A stretch of DNA of 30,488 bases from Blastocatellia bacterium (lineage in GTDB: Bacteria > Acidobacteriota > Blastocatellia > Pyrinomonadales > Pyrinomonadaceae): NCBI GenBank assembly GCA_003487805.1, contig DNNE01000215.1:12546-43033 (forward strand). The letters are read 5' to 3'. Below are positions 23,242 through 30,488 of the stretch, piece by piece. Position 1 is the first letter of the stretch. Each line of letters opens with the position of its first letter. Position numbers and translations under genes: made by a program. A model generated the notes under the pieces. It was not told the origin of the DNA and ran no database searches. It saw only the letters and a list, made by a program, of their open reading frames with translations.

Positions 23242-25191
23242 ATGGCACAAGATGACACTACTAAGCGGGCATCGGTGACGGTTCAGCTTGCACTGTCCTT
23301 TCCAAAAGATAAGGAAAAGCCAGACGTGCGGGTCTACCTATTTGATTCTTCTGAAAGGCTGGTCGAGTCTCAGCCGGCAAAAGAGAGCCTTCAGTTTTCG
23401 ATCGATCCGGCGAAACGTTATCGGATTACGGTCGGGCCGAATCTGTTAGAGAAAGACAAGGCGCCATCCGATCTTCGCGCGCGACTTTCAAAAGCAGGGG
23501 CAGTTAGCCGCGACCTTTCGCAGCGAGACGCAGGTACCACGATTTCACTATCGATCGCGGATAGTCTGATAAGTCTGTGGCTGTTCCGGTGCATTAACAT
23601 TCACGGCAATGTCCGCAAGTTTTTGGGCGGGACGCCCCCCACTTACGCAACCATTTGCTCAGGCAAGGTCGAGACTTTTGTCATCGATCTTGCGTGTAGC
23701 CTGGTGCGTTTGAGCAATGCTGAATTGCTCACCATCAAAAACAATACGTTAGCGAGGATGATGGGGGTTGAACTTGACGACTTGGCGCGTTTCGACTTCA
23801 TTGATTTCTTTCGGGTTTCTGCCCTGGCGGGTGGCTTATCTCCACTGACCGGAAATGCGCTGCGTAACTACATCGTTGCGCACCGCGCAGAGCTCGCACC
23901 GTTTATGTGCAATCTCATTCCGGAATGGGCGATTTGCTATCAGCAACTTCCGGATTCGCCAATCCAATCGGACGGCAGTTTCTCGCTGCATCACTGTTTC
24001 TTCTTCTGGGAATTCCCGCCGGATATTTACTTTGAAGTGAAACAAACAATCGGCGGAGTGGAACGCGAAGTTGCTGATCCCGACATCATGTGCACGATGA
24101 TGTGGGAATACGATGGCACACAAGCCGCAACGATTACCGTGGAAGATCCCACAGCAGTCGCCTGCATGCCGACGGGTCCCGATCTGGGATTGCTTTATGT
24201 TTGGCCAACGGCGATTGGCAACATCGATCTGTTCCAAATCAATGGTTTGGAAACTCCAGGCGTCGGAACCGGATTGTTGCCGGGCGGACCGGCAGGCACT
24301 GCCTGGGGAGGAACTCTTCCGCTTCAGGTGATCTTCGATCCGAATCTGCGCGCAAACAACATCAAATGGTATCGCTGGTCGTACCGCTTTGGCGCTGAGG
24401 CTTTTGCACCGATCACGGCCAACGTTACCCATCGGTGGATGGAGGTTGTCGGCCTGAACATTCTCATTCATCCGGTGTTGTTGGGACCCCATCCAGTTGG
24501 CGCGCAGAATAATCTCTTTGAAATACCGGATCCGAATCTGCCTTGGATCAATATCAACGATCCTGCCGACAGGCCGTTTGCATACTTCGACAGCACCGCA
24601 GGCCAAACCCCCGTCGGACGAAGTGGAATGGTGACGCTGAAACTGGAGCTGTTCGATACTTTGGGCAATCACGTCCCGTGCGCCAATGCTGGTCATGGCG
24701 GCATCTTCACCTTCATGCTTGAACCTGACGCGATGGATCCCGTCATTCCCGCGCCCGCTCCGAACATCGATGCGAATGGCGACTTAATTTTCGTCCTGCG
24801 CGTCGATAACAATCCGACGGTCGCGGATCTGCCGGATAATGGCGTCAGTGTGTCGAATGGAGCGTTCCATCGAGCTGACGATTGCGGAATGCTGCATTAC
24901 GGCGCCGGTACCGATCATGTCGGCATCGATTACGTCGCCACGCATCCGAATAACTTCATCGATTGGAGTTTAAGTGTAACGCGGGGATTTCACGGAGTGG
25001 TCGCATCAGCATCCGGGAACACAAGCTCGGCCAGCACTTTCACCCGAGACGCCTCAGTGCTGCTCGGCAGTTGTACCCAGGCTGCATTCGCGGTGAATCT
25101 CTATTCCGCCGCGCGCATCACGAATGGTTATGGCCGTCAAAGCCAGTATGACAGGTCAGACACCATCGCCTTTGCGCTGCTGCATCCGTAA
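23242..25191 (+). CDS. Unrecognised 649-residue Cys-rich beta-rich protein
   Basis: No family is recognised. The start at 23242 has a strong AGGAGG nine bases upstream. The frame opens 50 codons earlier, but those codons lack a signal and cross a candidate promoter. There is no signal peptide or membrane segment. Residues 11-70 (VTVQLALSFPKDKEKPDVRV, then VYLFDSSERLVESQP) look like a beta sandwich resembling transthyretin-like or carboxypeptidase-regulatory domains. Residues 113-150 (CINIHGNVRKF and ICSGKVETFVID) look like a second one. A helical stretch (155-235) and a beta-rich middle (240-310) with DGSFSLHHCFFFWEFPPDIY follow, then a domain with WPTAIGNIDLFQINGLETPG, rich in Asp/Asn/Pro loops. 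Eleven cysteines (117, 139, 152, 223, 232, 252, 284, 308, 480, 548, 611) are many for a cytosolic protein. It is monocistronic, between two near-identical terminators. Confidence 0.8.
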   Translation: MAQDDTTKRASVTVQLALSFPKDKEKPDVRVYLFDSSERLVESQPAKESLQFSIDPAKRYRITVGPNLLEKDKAPSDLRARLSKAGAVSRDLSQRDAGTTISLSIADSLISLWLFRCINIHGNVRKFLGGTPPTYATICSGKVETFVIDLACSLVRLSNAELLTIKNNTLARMMGVELDDLARFDFIDFFRVSALAGGLSPLTGNALRNYIVAHRAELAPFMCNLIPEWAICYQQLPDSPIQSDGSFSLHHCFFFWEFPPDIYFEVKQTIGGVEREVADPDIMCTMMWEYDGTQAATITVEDPTAVACMPTGPDLGLLYVWPTAIGNIDLFQINGLETPGVGTGLLPGGPAGTAWGGTLPLQVIFDPNLRANNIKWYRWSYRFGAEAFAPITANVTHRWMEVVGLNILIHPVLLGPHPVGAQNNLFEIPDPNLPWININDPADRPFAYFDSTAGQTPVGRSGMVTLKLELFDTLGNHVPCANAGHGGIFTFMLEPDAMDPVIPAPAPNIDANGDLIFVLRVDNNPTVADLPDNGVSVSNGAFHRADDCGMLHYGAGTDHVGIDYVATHPNNFIDWSLSVTRGFHGVVASASGNTSSASTFTRDASVLLGSCTQAAFAVNLYSAARITNGYGRQSQYDRSDTIAFALLHP

Positions 25192-25237
25192 CCTCTAACT
25201 GGGCGCGTCGAGCGAGTCTCGTCTGCTCCCCCTTTTG

Positions 25238-25280
25238 AAGCGGTTGCTTTTCCTTGGAGGAGCAACCGCTTTTTCTTTTC
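25238..25280 (+). terminator. Rho-independent terminator, near-copy of the tRNA terminator
   Basis: Stem AAGCGGTTGCT (25238-25248) and AGCAACCGCTT (25261-25271), followed by TTTCTTTTC. It is the same 11-bp stem, loop length and T-tract as 22947-22988, differing at only two loop positions. It lies 46 bases after the stop of the 649-residue protein gene and ten bases before the stop of the convergent ABC gene. Confidence 0.88.
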
Positions 25281-25289
25281 CGTTCCGGT

Positions 25290-26087
25290 CTAAGTCGACA
25301 TTGCAGACTTCTCTGACATTAGCTGTAAGTAGCGATCAGTCACCGTGGTAACCGGTCCATCATCCAGCAGTTGCCCGGCTTCAATGAGCAACGCCCGGGT
25401 GCAGAATTGCCGCATGGATTGCAAATCGTGACTAACAAAAAAGATTGTACGGCCCTCACGGCTGACTTGCTTCATCTTTTCCAGGCACTTTTGTTGAAAG
25501 GCCACGTCGCCAACCGCTAACACTTCATCGAGAATAAGAATTTCCGGCTCGAAGTGCGCCGCGACCGCGAACGCCAGACGCATGTACATGCCTGACGAGT
25601 AGTACTTCACCGGCGTCTCAAGGAACCTCTCGACCTCGGCAAAGGCGACAATGTCATCAAACTTGCGGCGCATCTCTTCTCGTCGCATGCCGATGATGGC
25701 GCCGTTGAGAAAGATGTTCTCTCGACCTGAAAGATCAGGATGAAAGCCAGTGCCGATCTCAAGTAAGCTGCCCACCTGGCCATAGATATTAACTTCGCCA
25801 AACGTCGGTTTGATTATTCGCGAAATAATTTTCAGCAAGGTGGATTTGCCCGCGCCGTTCCGCCCGACAATGCCGACGGCCTCACCCGGGTTGACCTCGA
25901 AGCTAATATCTCTAAGTGCCCAAAACAGATCGCCATCCACCGCGTGATCGCCGTTGCCTGAGCTAAAAAAGGACTTCATCTTCCCCACCAGGGCTTCACG
26001 AAGTGTCGGCGCAACACTCGATGCCCGGCTGAGGCGATATTGCTTGCTGATATTATTGACAGAAATTATCGGCAGCATGTGGTTCAT
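25290..26087 (-). CDS. ABC transporter ATP-binding protein for polysaccharide export (Wzt type)
   Basis: A 265-residue ATPase that powers export of an O-antigen-, teichoic-acid- or capsule-like glycan across the inner membrane. Motifs are the Walker A GRNGAGKST (75-83), Q-loop region, signature YSSGMYMRLAF (163-173), Walker B ILILDE (183-188) and H-loop H220. The typical Wzt/TagH segment FHPDLSGRENIFLNG is present (115-129). It is the short form: it stops soon after the nucleotide-binding domain and lacks the C-terminal carbohydrate-recognition domain of E. coli O9a Wzt. It overlaps the permease gene by four bases (ATGA), showing translational coupling. The two form one exporter. Confidence 0.94.
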   Translation of the reverse strand: MNHMLPIISVNNISKQYRLSRASSVAPTLREALVGKMKSFFSSGNGDHAVDGDLFWALRDISFEVNPGEAVGIVGRNGAGKSTLLKIISRIIKPTFGEVNIYGQVGSLLEIGTGFHPDLSGRENIFLNGAIIGMRREEMRRKFDDIVAFAEVERFLETPVKYYSSGMYMRLAFAVAAHFEPEILILDEVLAVGDVAFQQKCLEKMKQVSREGRTIFFVSHDLQSMRQFCTRALLIEAGQLLDDGPVTTVTDRYLQLMSEKSAMST

Positions 26088-26950
26088 AACTTATCGACCA
26101 GCGCTTCCTGCCAGCGATTGAAAATATGAATCACGCAGACAAATAGTCCGAGAGTTACGCCGGCCGAAATCGCCAACGCTCTCCAGTCGAAGGGCAAGCC
26201 AAAGAACGCTGCGCGAAAATTTTCGACGATGCCGACCAGCGGATTTAGTAAATAGAGTGAGCGCCAGCGCGCGGGAACAATGCTGGAAGGATAAATAATC
26301 GGCGACGAAAACATCCAAAGCTGAACCAGCACCGGCAGTAGAGTCCCTATGTCCCGATATTTAATACTCAGCACCGACAACCACGAACTGATCGCCACCG
26401 CCAGCAACGTTGATTCAGCCACGAGCACCGGCAGCATCAGCATGTGCCGGCTGATTCCCACTCCATAGAACAGCATCAAACCGATCAGCACGGCTGCGGC
26501 GATCAAAAGATCAACCAACCGCACTCCGACGATGGCCGTGGGAATCAGAACCCGGGGAAAATAAACTTTGGTGATGATGTAGCTGTTGCTCAACAGGCTC
26601 GAGCTGCCGGTTAGGATCGAATTAGCGAAGAAGGTCCACGGCAGCAAGCCCGCATAAGCAAACAGTGGATAAGGGACGCCCTCAGACTGAAAGTGACCTA
26701 ACTTGCTGAAGAAGACGGTAAAGACAAGCGTCATCAACACGGGTTGCAGGATGACCCACGCTATCCCTAATAACGTCTGCCGGTATCGGACTTTCAGATC
26801 GCGCCAGATCAGGAAATACAGCAGTTCGCGATGGGCCCATGCTTCTTTCAGTTGTGGACCGATGGCCGAACGGGTCGCGCTGATCTTGATCAGCGCGGCA
26901 CGCGAAGATGGTGCGAGAAGTTCCGCGTCGTTGGGGCTCGCCTGCGACAT
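26084..26950 (-). CDS. ABC-2-type permease for polysaccharide export (Wzm type)
   Basis: A 288-residue inner-membrane protein with about six hydrophobic segments (roughly 60-83, 94-120, 136-161, 170-193, 203-221 and 257-276). The family-typical cytosolic start WRDLKVRYRQTLLGIAW (49-65) and the SPIIYP motif (216-221) mark it as the permease of the Wzm/TagG group. It is the membrane partner of the ATPase whose start overlaps its stop. It follows the glycosyltransferase gene by 25 bases, so the glycosyltransferase, permease and ATPase probably form one operon. The glycan exported is not determined. Confidence 0.93.
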   Translation of the reverse strand: MSQASPNDAELLAPSSRAALIKISATRSAIGPQLKEAWAHRELLYFLIWRDLKVRYRQTLLGIAWVILQPVLMTLVFTVFFSKLGHFQSEGVPYPLFAYAGLLPWTFFANSILTGSSSLLSNSYIITKVYFPRVLIPTAIVGVRLVDLLIAAAVLIGLMLFYGVGISRHMLMLPVLVAESTLLAVAISSWLSVLSIKYRDIGTLLPVLVQLWMFSSPIIYPSSIVPARWRSLYLLNPLVGIVENFRAAFFGLPFDWRALAISAGVTLGLFVCVIHIFNRWQEALVDKL

Positions 26951-26975
26951 TTTTGTTTTTAAGAAAAATCGCGAG

Positions 26976-28388
26976 TCAGTTAGAGCCTGACTCGTGAACT
27001 TCAGTCGCCGCCAGCGGCTGAGAGTTAAGGTGATTGCGAACCGGCTTCGCGCGCGCCTCCAGCTTCATGACCAGTGTTTTGATGACGACATAGACGAAGA
27101 GAGGAAAACCCGCCAGCAATCTTCGAATTGAAACGAAGATGTTGTAGTACTGACGTGGCTGCCGCGCTTGTGCCAGCTCTTCATACAGGTTCGCCAGATC
27201 CTCGACGGTGTGACGCAGCGTAAATCGACTATTCATCAATTCGCGTCCGGCACGTCCCAGCTTGCGCGCACGTTCCGGATCTCGCAACAGCTCGATAATG
27301 CCGCGCGCCAGATCATCGCTATCCGAAGGGTTGACCAGAACGCCAGTCTCTCCATCTCGAATCGCATCAACCATCCCGCCGACGCGCGTGGCGACCATGG
27401 GGCATTCCATCAGCAGGGCTTCAATTGTCCCCCCGAGATTTTCATTTAACGCGGCCTGTATGGCCACGTTCGATTCGCGCAGAATCCGATTCGCATCGCT
27501 GCGATAACCGGTGAAAATAACGCTGCGCTCCAGACCAAGCTCGTGGACGAGCGCTTTAACTTCGTTGAGGTATGTCTCGCCGAGCGGCCCCCAACCCGAA
27601 CCTACAAGCAGAAACTTCGCATGCGGAAACGCTCTGAGGACTTGCGGCGCGGCTCTCACTAAATCTTCATGTCCTTTGTGGCCGCGGCCATGTACTTCAG
27701 GCGGCATCCAATCTGACTTCGGCATGCGGTGATAAAAGTAGGCAACGTTGCAAATCAGCGGCGTGTCCTCAGGCCAATGAAACTCGCGCCTGACACCGGC
27801 GGGCGCCACCCGGAGCGGATCGAAATTCTTTTCGTCCGGACCGTAATAGATGATGGGAGCGATTCGTGACCGGGGAATGCCGATTTGTTTGCATAGGTTC
27901 CGGGCCCACTCGCACGAGGGAATCACCATCGTTTCCATGAACCAGGTGGCCTGTTCAAGAGTACGAGACAATCGTGCCTGTAGATGAAAAGGGCTGGCGA
28001 TCATCGCTAGCCTGACGGGCACATCTGCGATCCATGCTGCCGGCCGCGCCGTAATAGCAGTCGCGAAAACGTGACTCTGGACGACGTCAAATTGTTCACG
28101 ACGAAAGAACCGGGCCAACTTCAGGACTGAGAAAGGAAGCCTCAGAATAGAGCGCGGTAACGCAGCGCCCGTCGCGAAGTGAGTTACATGATATCGAATA
28201 TTTTCCGAGCGCAGTTTATCGATTAGTTTTCCCTCGGCGGCCGAGACCACGGCGACCACCTCGTGCCCATACAGATCGCGCAGATCGCGCAATTGTTCGA
28301 ACATCCAGGTCGCGCCTTCCGCCGAACACACCAGGTGACAGACCTTTTGGCGCTTTGCGTCGCCTCGTTTTTGCATTGGACTAATCAA
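26976..28388 (-). CDS. Glycosyltransferase family 4 (GT-B fold)
   Basis: A 470-residue protein with the two Rossmann-like domains of GT-B glycosyltransferases. The N-terminal acceptor half (about 1-180) starts VCHLVCSAEGATWMFEQLRD. The C-terminal donor half (about 210-410) shows GRGHKGHEDLVRAAP, FLLVGSGWG, IFTGYRSDANRIL and NENLGGTIEALL with E316 and E323. The spacing of these glutamates is one residue shorter than the usual EX7E. A hydrophobic segment near 425-441 in the last 60 residues may bind the membrane. GT4 enzymes transfer sugars from nucleotide donors to growing glycans. It heads the operon with the exporter genes and is divergent from the second glycosyltransferase. An ATG four codons downstream (28376) is an alternative start. 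Confidence 0.92.
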   Translation of the reverse strand: MISPMQKRGDAKRQKVCHLVCSAEGATWMFEQLRDLRDLYGHEVVAVVSAAEGKLIDKLRSENIRYHVTHFATGAALPRSILRLPFSVLKLARFFRREQFDVVQSHVFATAITARPAAWIADVPVRLAMIASPFHLQARLSRTLEQATWFMETMVIPSCEWARNLCKQIGIPRSRIAPIIYYGPDEKNFDPLRVAPAGVRREFHWPEDTPLICNVAYFYHRMPKSDWMPPEVHGRGHKGHEDLVRAAPQVLRAFPHAKFLLVGSGWGPLGETYLNEVKALVHELGLERSVIFTGYRSDANRILRESNVAIQAALNENLGGTIEALLMECPMVATRVGGMVDAIRDGETGVLVNPSDSDDLARGIIELLRDPERARKLGRAGRELMNSRFTLRHTVEDLANLYEELAQARQPRQYYNIFVSIRRLLAGFPLFVYVVIKTLVMKLEARAKPVRNHLNSQPLAATEVHESGSN

Positions 28389-28450
28389 TCTTCCGCGTTA
28401 CAGCCGACCAACGATGCTGCCCAATTGGTAGTGAGGAATACTAGCCGCGA

Positions 28451-28487
28451 GAGCGAAAAACGACAACGAATGTTGTTTTTCCGCGCT
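28451..28487. promoter_or_regulatory. Bulged palindrome in the divergent glycan-gene promoter region
   Basis: GAGCGAAAAACGACAAC (28451-28467) and GTTGTTTTTCCGCGCTC (28472-28488) can pair around a GAAT loop with a three-base bulge on the left and a short internal mismatch. It sits in the 109-base space between divergent operons, where an operator would be expected. No binding protein is implied by the sequence. Confidence 0.4.
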
Positions 28488-28497
28488 CACGTATGCG

Positions 28498-29688
28498 ATG
28501 CTCGTCGCCGTTGACAGCGACAGATTTCTCATCGAATCGATGAACATATTAAAGCGGTTCAGCCGGGCGCGAACTGAGACCAACCTTCTGATTCTCGACG
28601 ATATTTTTCCTCATTTGCTGTCAGCCTTTCGAATCGCCGAATACAATGCGTACCTGGCCCGATATGATAAGTCCGTGGTGCATTCAACCGGAGGCGCCTT
28701 CCCGGCCGTCGGCGAACATCGTAGCTTCACGGCCGTACGCGACGAGTTTGTTGCCCAGTACCCACAATTCGCAGGGCGAGTTTTTCAGTTCGATCAAAAA
28801 CTGCCGCCAGCTCAGTTCGCATATTTTGTGTTTCTTCACAATGTCAGACACTTTCTGCGGCTGTTGGACAAATCACGGACACCGTTCGCTTTTACTCTCT
28901 ATCCCGGCTTCCTGATAAACGACGAGAGTTCAGAGATGCTGTTACGCCAGGTCTGTGCCTCGCGTAATCTTAAAAAGATCATCACCACCCAGAAGCTCGC
29001 GCACGAATATGTGCGGGGTTTTATCGAGACTGAAAGAGTCGAATTCATTTACGGCGGAGTTTTTCCTTCGAATAAATTAACCACCGCATCACCTCCGCGT
29101 AAGTACTATCAACAAGATAAGTCAACCTTCGATATCTGCTTCGTGGCCATGAAATACATGCCGAAGGGGATAGACAAAGGATACGATGTTTTTATCAGCG
29201 TGGCGCGGGCGCTATCGCGACTCTATAACGATATTGAGTTTCATGTGGTCGGAACATTTGATCCGGCAGACATCGACGTCAGTGATTTCAAAGACCGGAT
29301 TCACTTTTACGGCACGCGGCAGACAGATTTTTTCCCACAGTTTCACGCCGGTATGGATTTGATATTGTCGCCTACCGTGCCGTTCGTGTTGCGCCCCGGG
29401 GCCTTCGACGGGTTTCCGACGGGCGCCTGCATCGAAGCGGCCTTCTGTGGCGTGCCGGTCTTCTGCACGGACGTTCTCAGACAGAACATCGTATTTAAGG
29501 ACGGCGAAGAGATCGTTATTGTTCCCCGGGATGTCGACGACATCTGCGAGTCAATTAACCACTATTACAAAAATTATGAACAGTTGATCCAGGTCGGCCG
29601 GCGCGGACAAAAAGCCTTTGAACGCGAACTGGGGATCGATTTACAACTTGGAAAGAGGTTTAGAATCCTGGACGAGTATTTGTCCTGA
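28498..29688 (+). CDS. Glycosyltransferase-like protein (GT-B fold, family not assigned)
   Basis: Up to 396 residues. ATG 28540 (MNILKRFSR) is an alternative start that would drop 14 residues, and neither has a clear Shine-Dalgarno sequence. The N-terminal half opens with LLILDDIFPHLLSAFRIAEY and has no obvious family motif. The C-terminal half reads like a GT4-type donor domain: FDICFVAMKY, EFHVVGTFDP (247-256), IHFYGTR (268-274), and FDGFPTGACIEAAFCGVPVF (303-322) in place of the usual EX7E region. Its GT4-like fold is supported but its linkage is unknown. It precedes the acetyltransferase by 29 bases, forming a small operon with it, and is divergent from the exporter operon. A role in the same surface glycan is inferred from that context. 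Confidence 0.82.
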   Translation: MLVAVDSDRFLIESMNILKRFSRARTETNLLILDDIFPHLLSAFRIAEYNAYLARYDKSVVHSTGGAFPAVGEHRSFTAVRDEFVAQYPQFAGRVFQFDQKLPPAQFAYFVFLHNVRHFLRLLDKSRTPFAFTLYPGFLINDESSEMLLRQVCASRNLKKIITTQKLAHEYVRGFIETERVEFIYGGVFPSNKLTTASPPRKYYQQDKSTFDICFVAMKYMPKGIDKGYDVFISVARALSRLYNDIEFHVVGTFDPADIDVSDFKDRIHFYGTRQTDFFPQFHAGMDLILSPTVPFVLRPGAFDGFPTGACIEAAFCGVPVFCTDVLRQNIVFKDGEEIVIVPRDVDDICESINHYYKNYEQLIQVGRRGQKAFERELGIDLQLGKRFRILDEYLS

Positions 29689-29717
29689 CGACAATCAGCC
29701 ACAGCGCAAACGATCAA

Positions 29718-30368
29718 ATGATGATAAAGAAGAAAGTCGTTTTGTGGGGCGCTTCACACCACGCTGTGGTGGTTGCCGACATGATCCGGTTACAGGGCGA
29801 ATACGAACTGGCCGGTTTTCTTGACGACATTAATCTCGGCAGACGTGGTGAAACTTTTTGCGGCGCGGTCGTGCTGGGTGGCCGCGAACAACTTGAGCTG
29901 CTGAAAGCGCGCGACATCGCTCATATCATGATGGCGTTTGGAAACAATCGAGCGCGCTTGACCCTTGCAGAGATCGCGAGCGCGAAGGGTTATCACCTGG
30001 CCACGGCCCTGCATCCACGTGCCCTTGTAGCCGCGGATGTCCGCATCGGCGCGGGGACAGCGGTGATGGGCGGAGCGGTTATCAATCCGGGCTCGGCGGT
30101 CGGCGAGAATGCGATCATCAACACGGGGGCCATCCTTGAGCACGGTTGCAATATCCACGACGGAGCCCTGGTTAACGCGGGAAGTCTTATCGGCGGAAAC
30201 GTAATCGTCGGGAAGGCCGCGACCATCGAGATTGGCGCGATCGTCGGCGCAAATCTAAGAATAGGCGCGGACGCTGTTGTCGGCGCGGGCTCGGTGGTGC
30301 TCAAAGATATCCCCGAAGGTGTGCTGGCGTATGGCAACCCGGCGAAGGTGATCAGAACAATCGATTAA
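29718..30368 (+). CDS. NeuD/PglD-type sugar O- or N-acyltransferase
   Basis: A 216-residue protein of the left-handed beta-helix acyltransferase group that includes PglD and NeuD. The N-terminal Rossmann-like part has VVLWGASHHAVVVADMI (7-23). The hexapeptide-repeat helix spans about 103-195, with repeats such as VRIGAGTAVM, AVGENAIINTGAILEHGC, VIVGKAATIE and LRIGADAVVGAGSVVL, ending in the typical VLAYGNPAKVI. Catalytic histidine is probably H142 in LEHGC. These enzymes acetylate aminosugars or sialic acids for surface glycans using acetyl-CoA. It follows the glycosyltransferase gene by 29 bases and is the last complete gene. A second ATG one codon downstream is possible. Confidence 0.93.
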   Translation: MMIKKKVVLWGASHHAVVVADMIRLQGEYELAGFLDDINLGRRGETFCGAVVLGGREQLELLKARDIAHIMMAFGNNRARLTLAEIASAKGYHLATALHPRALVAADVRIGAGTAVMGGAVINPGSAVGENAIINTGAILEHGCNIHDGALVNAGSLIGGNVIVGKAATIEIGAIVGANLRIGADAVVGAGSVVLKDIPEGVLAYGNPAKVIRTID

Positions 30369-30488
30369 AAGGTTGATTCCAGTATCAAATTTCTTCGGGC
30401 AACAACGATTCAACGCACGAACCGCTTGAGTATCCGCTTCACGCTGACAGGTAATCTTGAGGCAATCCATATTCGGACTCGCCAATAT
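30369..30488 (+). other. Unassigned 3' edge of the window
   Basis: The 120 bases after the acyltransferase stop stay open in the same frame to the window end, but there is no start codon with translation signals and no recognisable protein motif. A next gene of the glycan cluster could begin here or just beyond. Confidence 0.3.

Noticed and set aside
23836..24696. 286-codon open frame on the minus strand
   Set aside because: Antisense to the 649-residue protein. Considered because that protein is unrecognised, but the plus-strand gene has a strong ribosome binding site, own promoter candidate and terminator, whereas this frame has none.
30255..30485. 76-codon open frame on the minus strand at the window end
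   Set aside because: It overlaps the acyltransferase C-terminal coding region and has no recognisable motif.

Overview
The window reads as chromosomal DNA of a Gram-negative, GC-moderate bacterium, most likely Acidobacteriota and perhaps class Blastocatellia. The pointers are a VWA protein of the 'VWFA-related Acidobacterial domain' type, a transmembrane Ser/Thr kinase, a long WD40 protein, an outer-membrane-barrel-like protein, and intergenic spaces packed with several kinds of hairpin repeat. The taxonomic placement is inference; no rRNA or marker tree is available here.

Layout. Positions 1-5320: a CoxG-like SRPBCC protein (+), then on the minus strand an exported M24 prolyl aminopeptidase followed by a secreted HAD acid phosphatase, and a PASTA-less Ser/Thr kinase. 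Positions 5496-12146: a large UPF0182 membrane protein (+), a convergent TPR protein (-), a HAD-IB phosphatase, a LarA-like protein and a small ankyrin protein (+). Positions 12332-16388: a 5'-nucleotidase encoded as two separate genes in reversed domain order (-), hypoxanthine phosphoribosyltransferase (+) and a putative outer-membrane protein (-). Positions 16614-20027: a phosphopentomutase-WD40 pair (-). Positions 20089-20616: a HicB-HicA toxin-antitoxin pair. Positions 20681-23241: the VWA protein (-), a small glycine-rich basic protein, and tRNA-Val and tRNA-Asp (+). Positions 23242-25191: an unrecognised 649-residue, Cys-rich protein between two almost identical terminators. Positions 25290-30368: a surface-polysaccharide block with a Wzm/Wzt-type ABC exporter and glycosyltransferase on the minus strand, and divergently a second glycosyltransferase and a NeuD/PglD-type acetyltransferase.

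Functional themes. Nucleotide and nucleoside salvage recurs: an e(P4)-like phosphatase, the split 5'-nucleotidase, Hpt and DeoB. The right end makes, modifies and exports a surface glycan. No integrase, transposase, phage gene or CRISPR array was seen.

The most unusual content is non-coding. At least six intergenic hairpins are built from short words repeated every 9-11 bases. There is an element with a perfect 28-bp inverted repeat, nested in 15-bp inverted repeats and flanked by 11-bp direct repeats. Another element has 32-bp terminal inverted repeats, and there is a nested composite between hpt and the outer-membrane gene. A 15-base match to an Illumina adapter at 14427-14441 is a possible assembly artefact and should be checked before anything is built on that junction.
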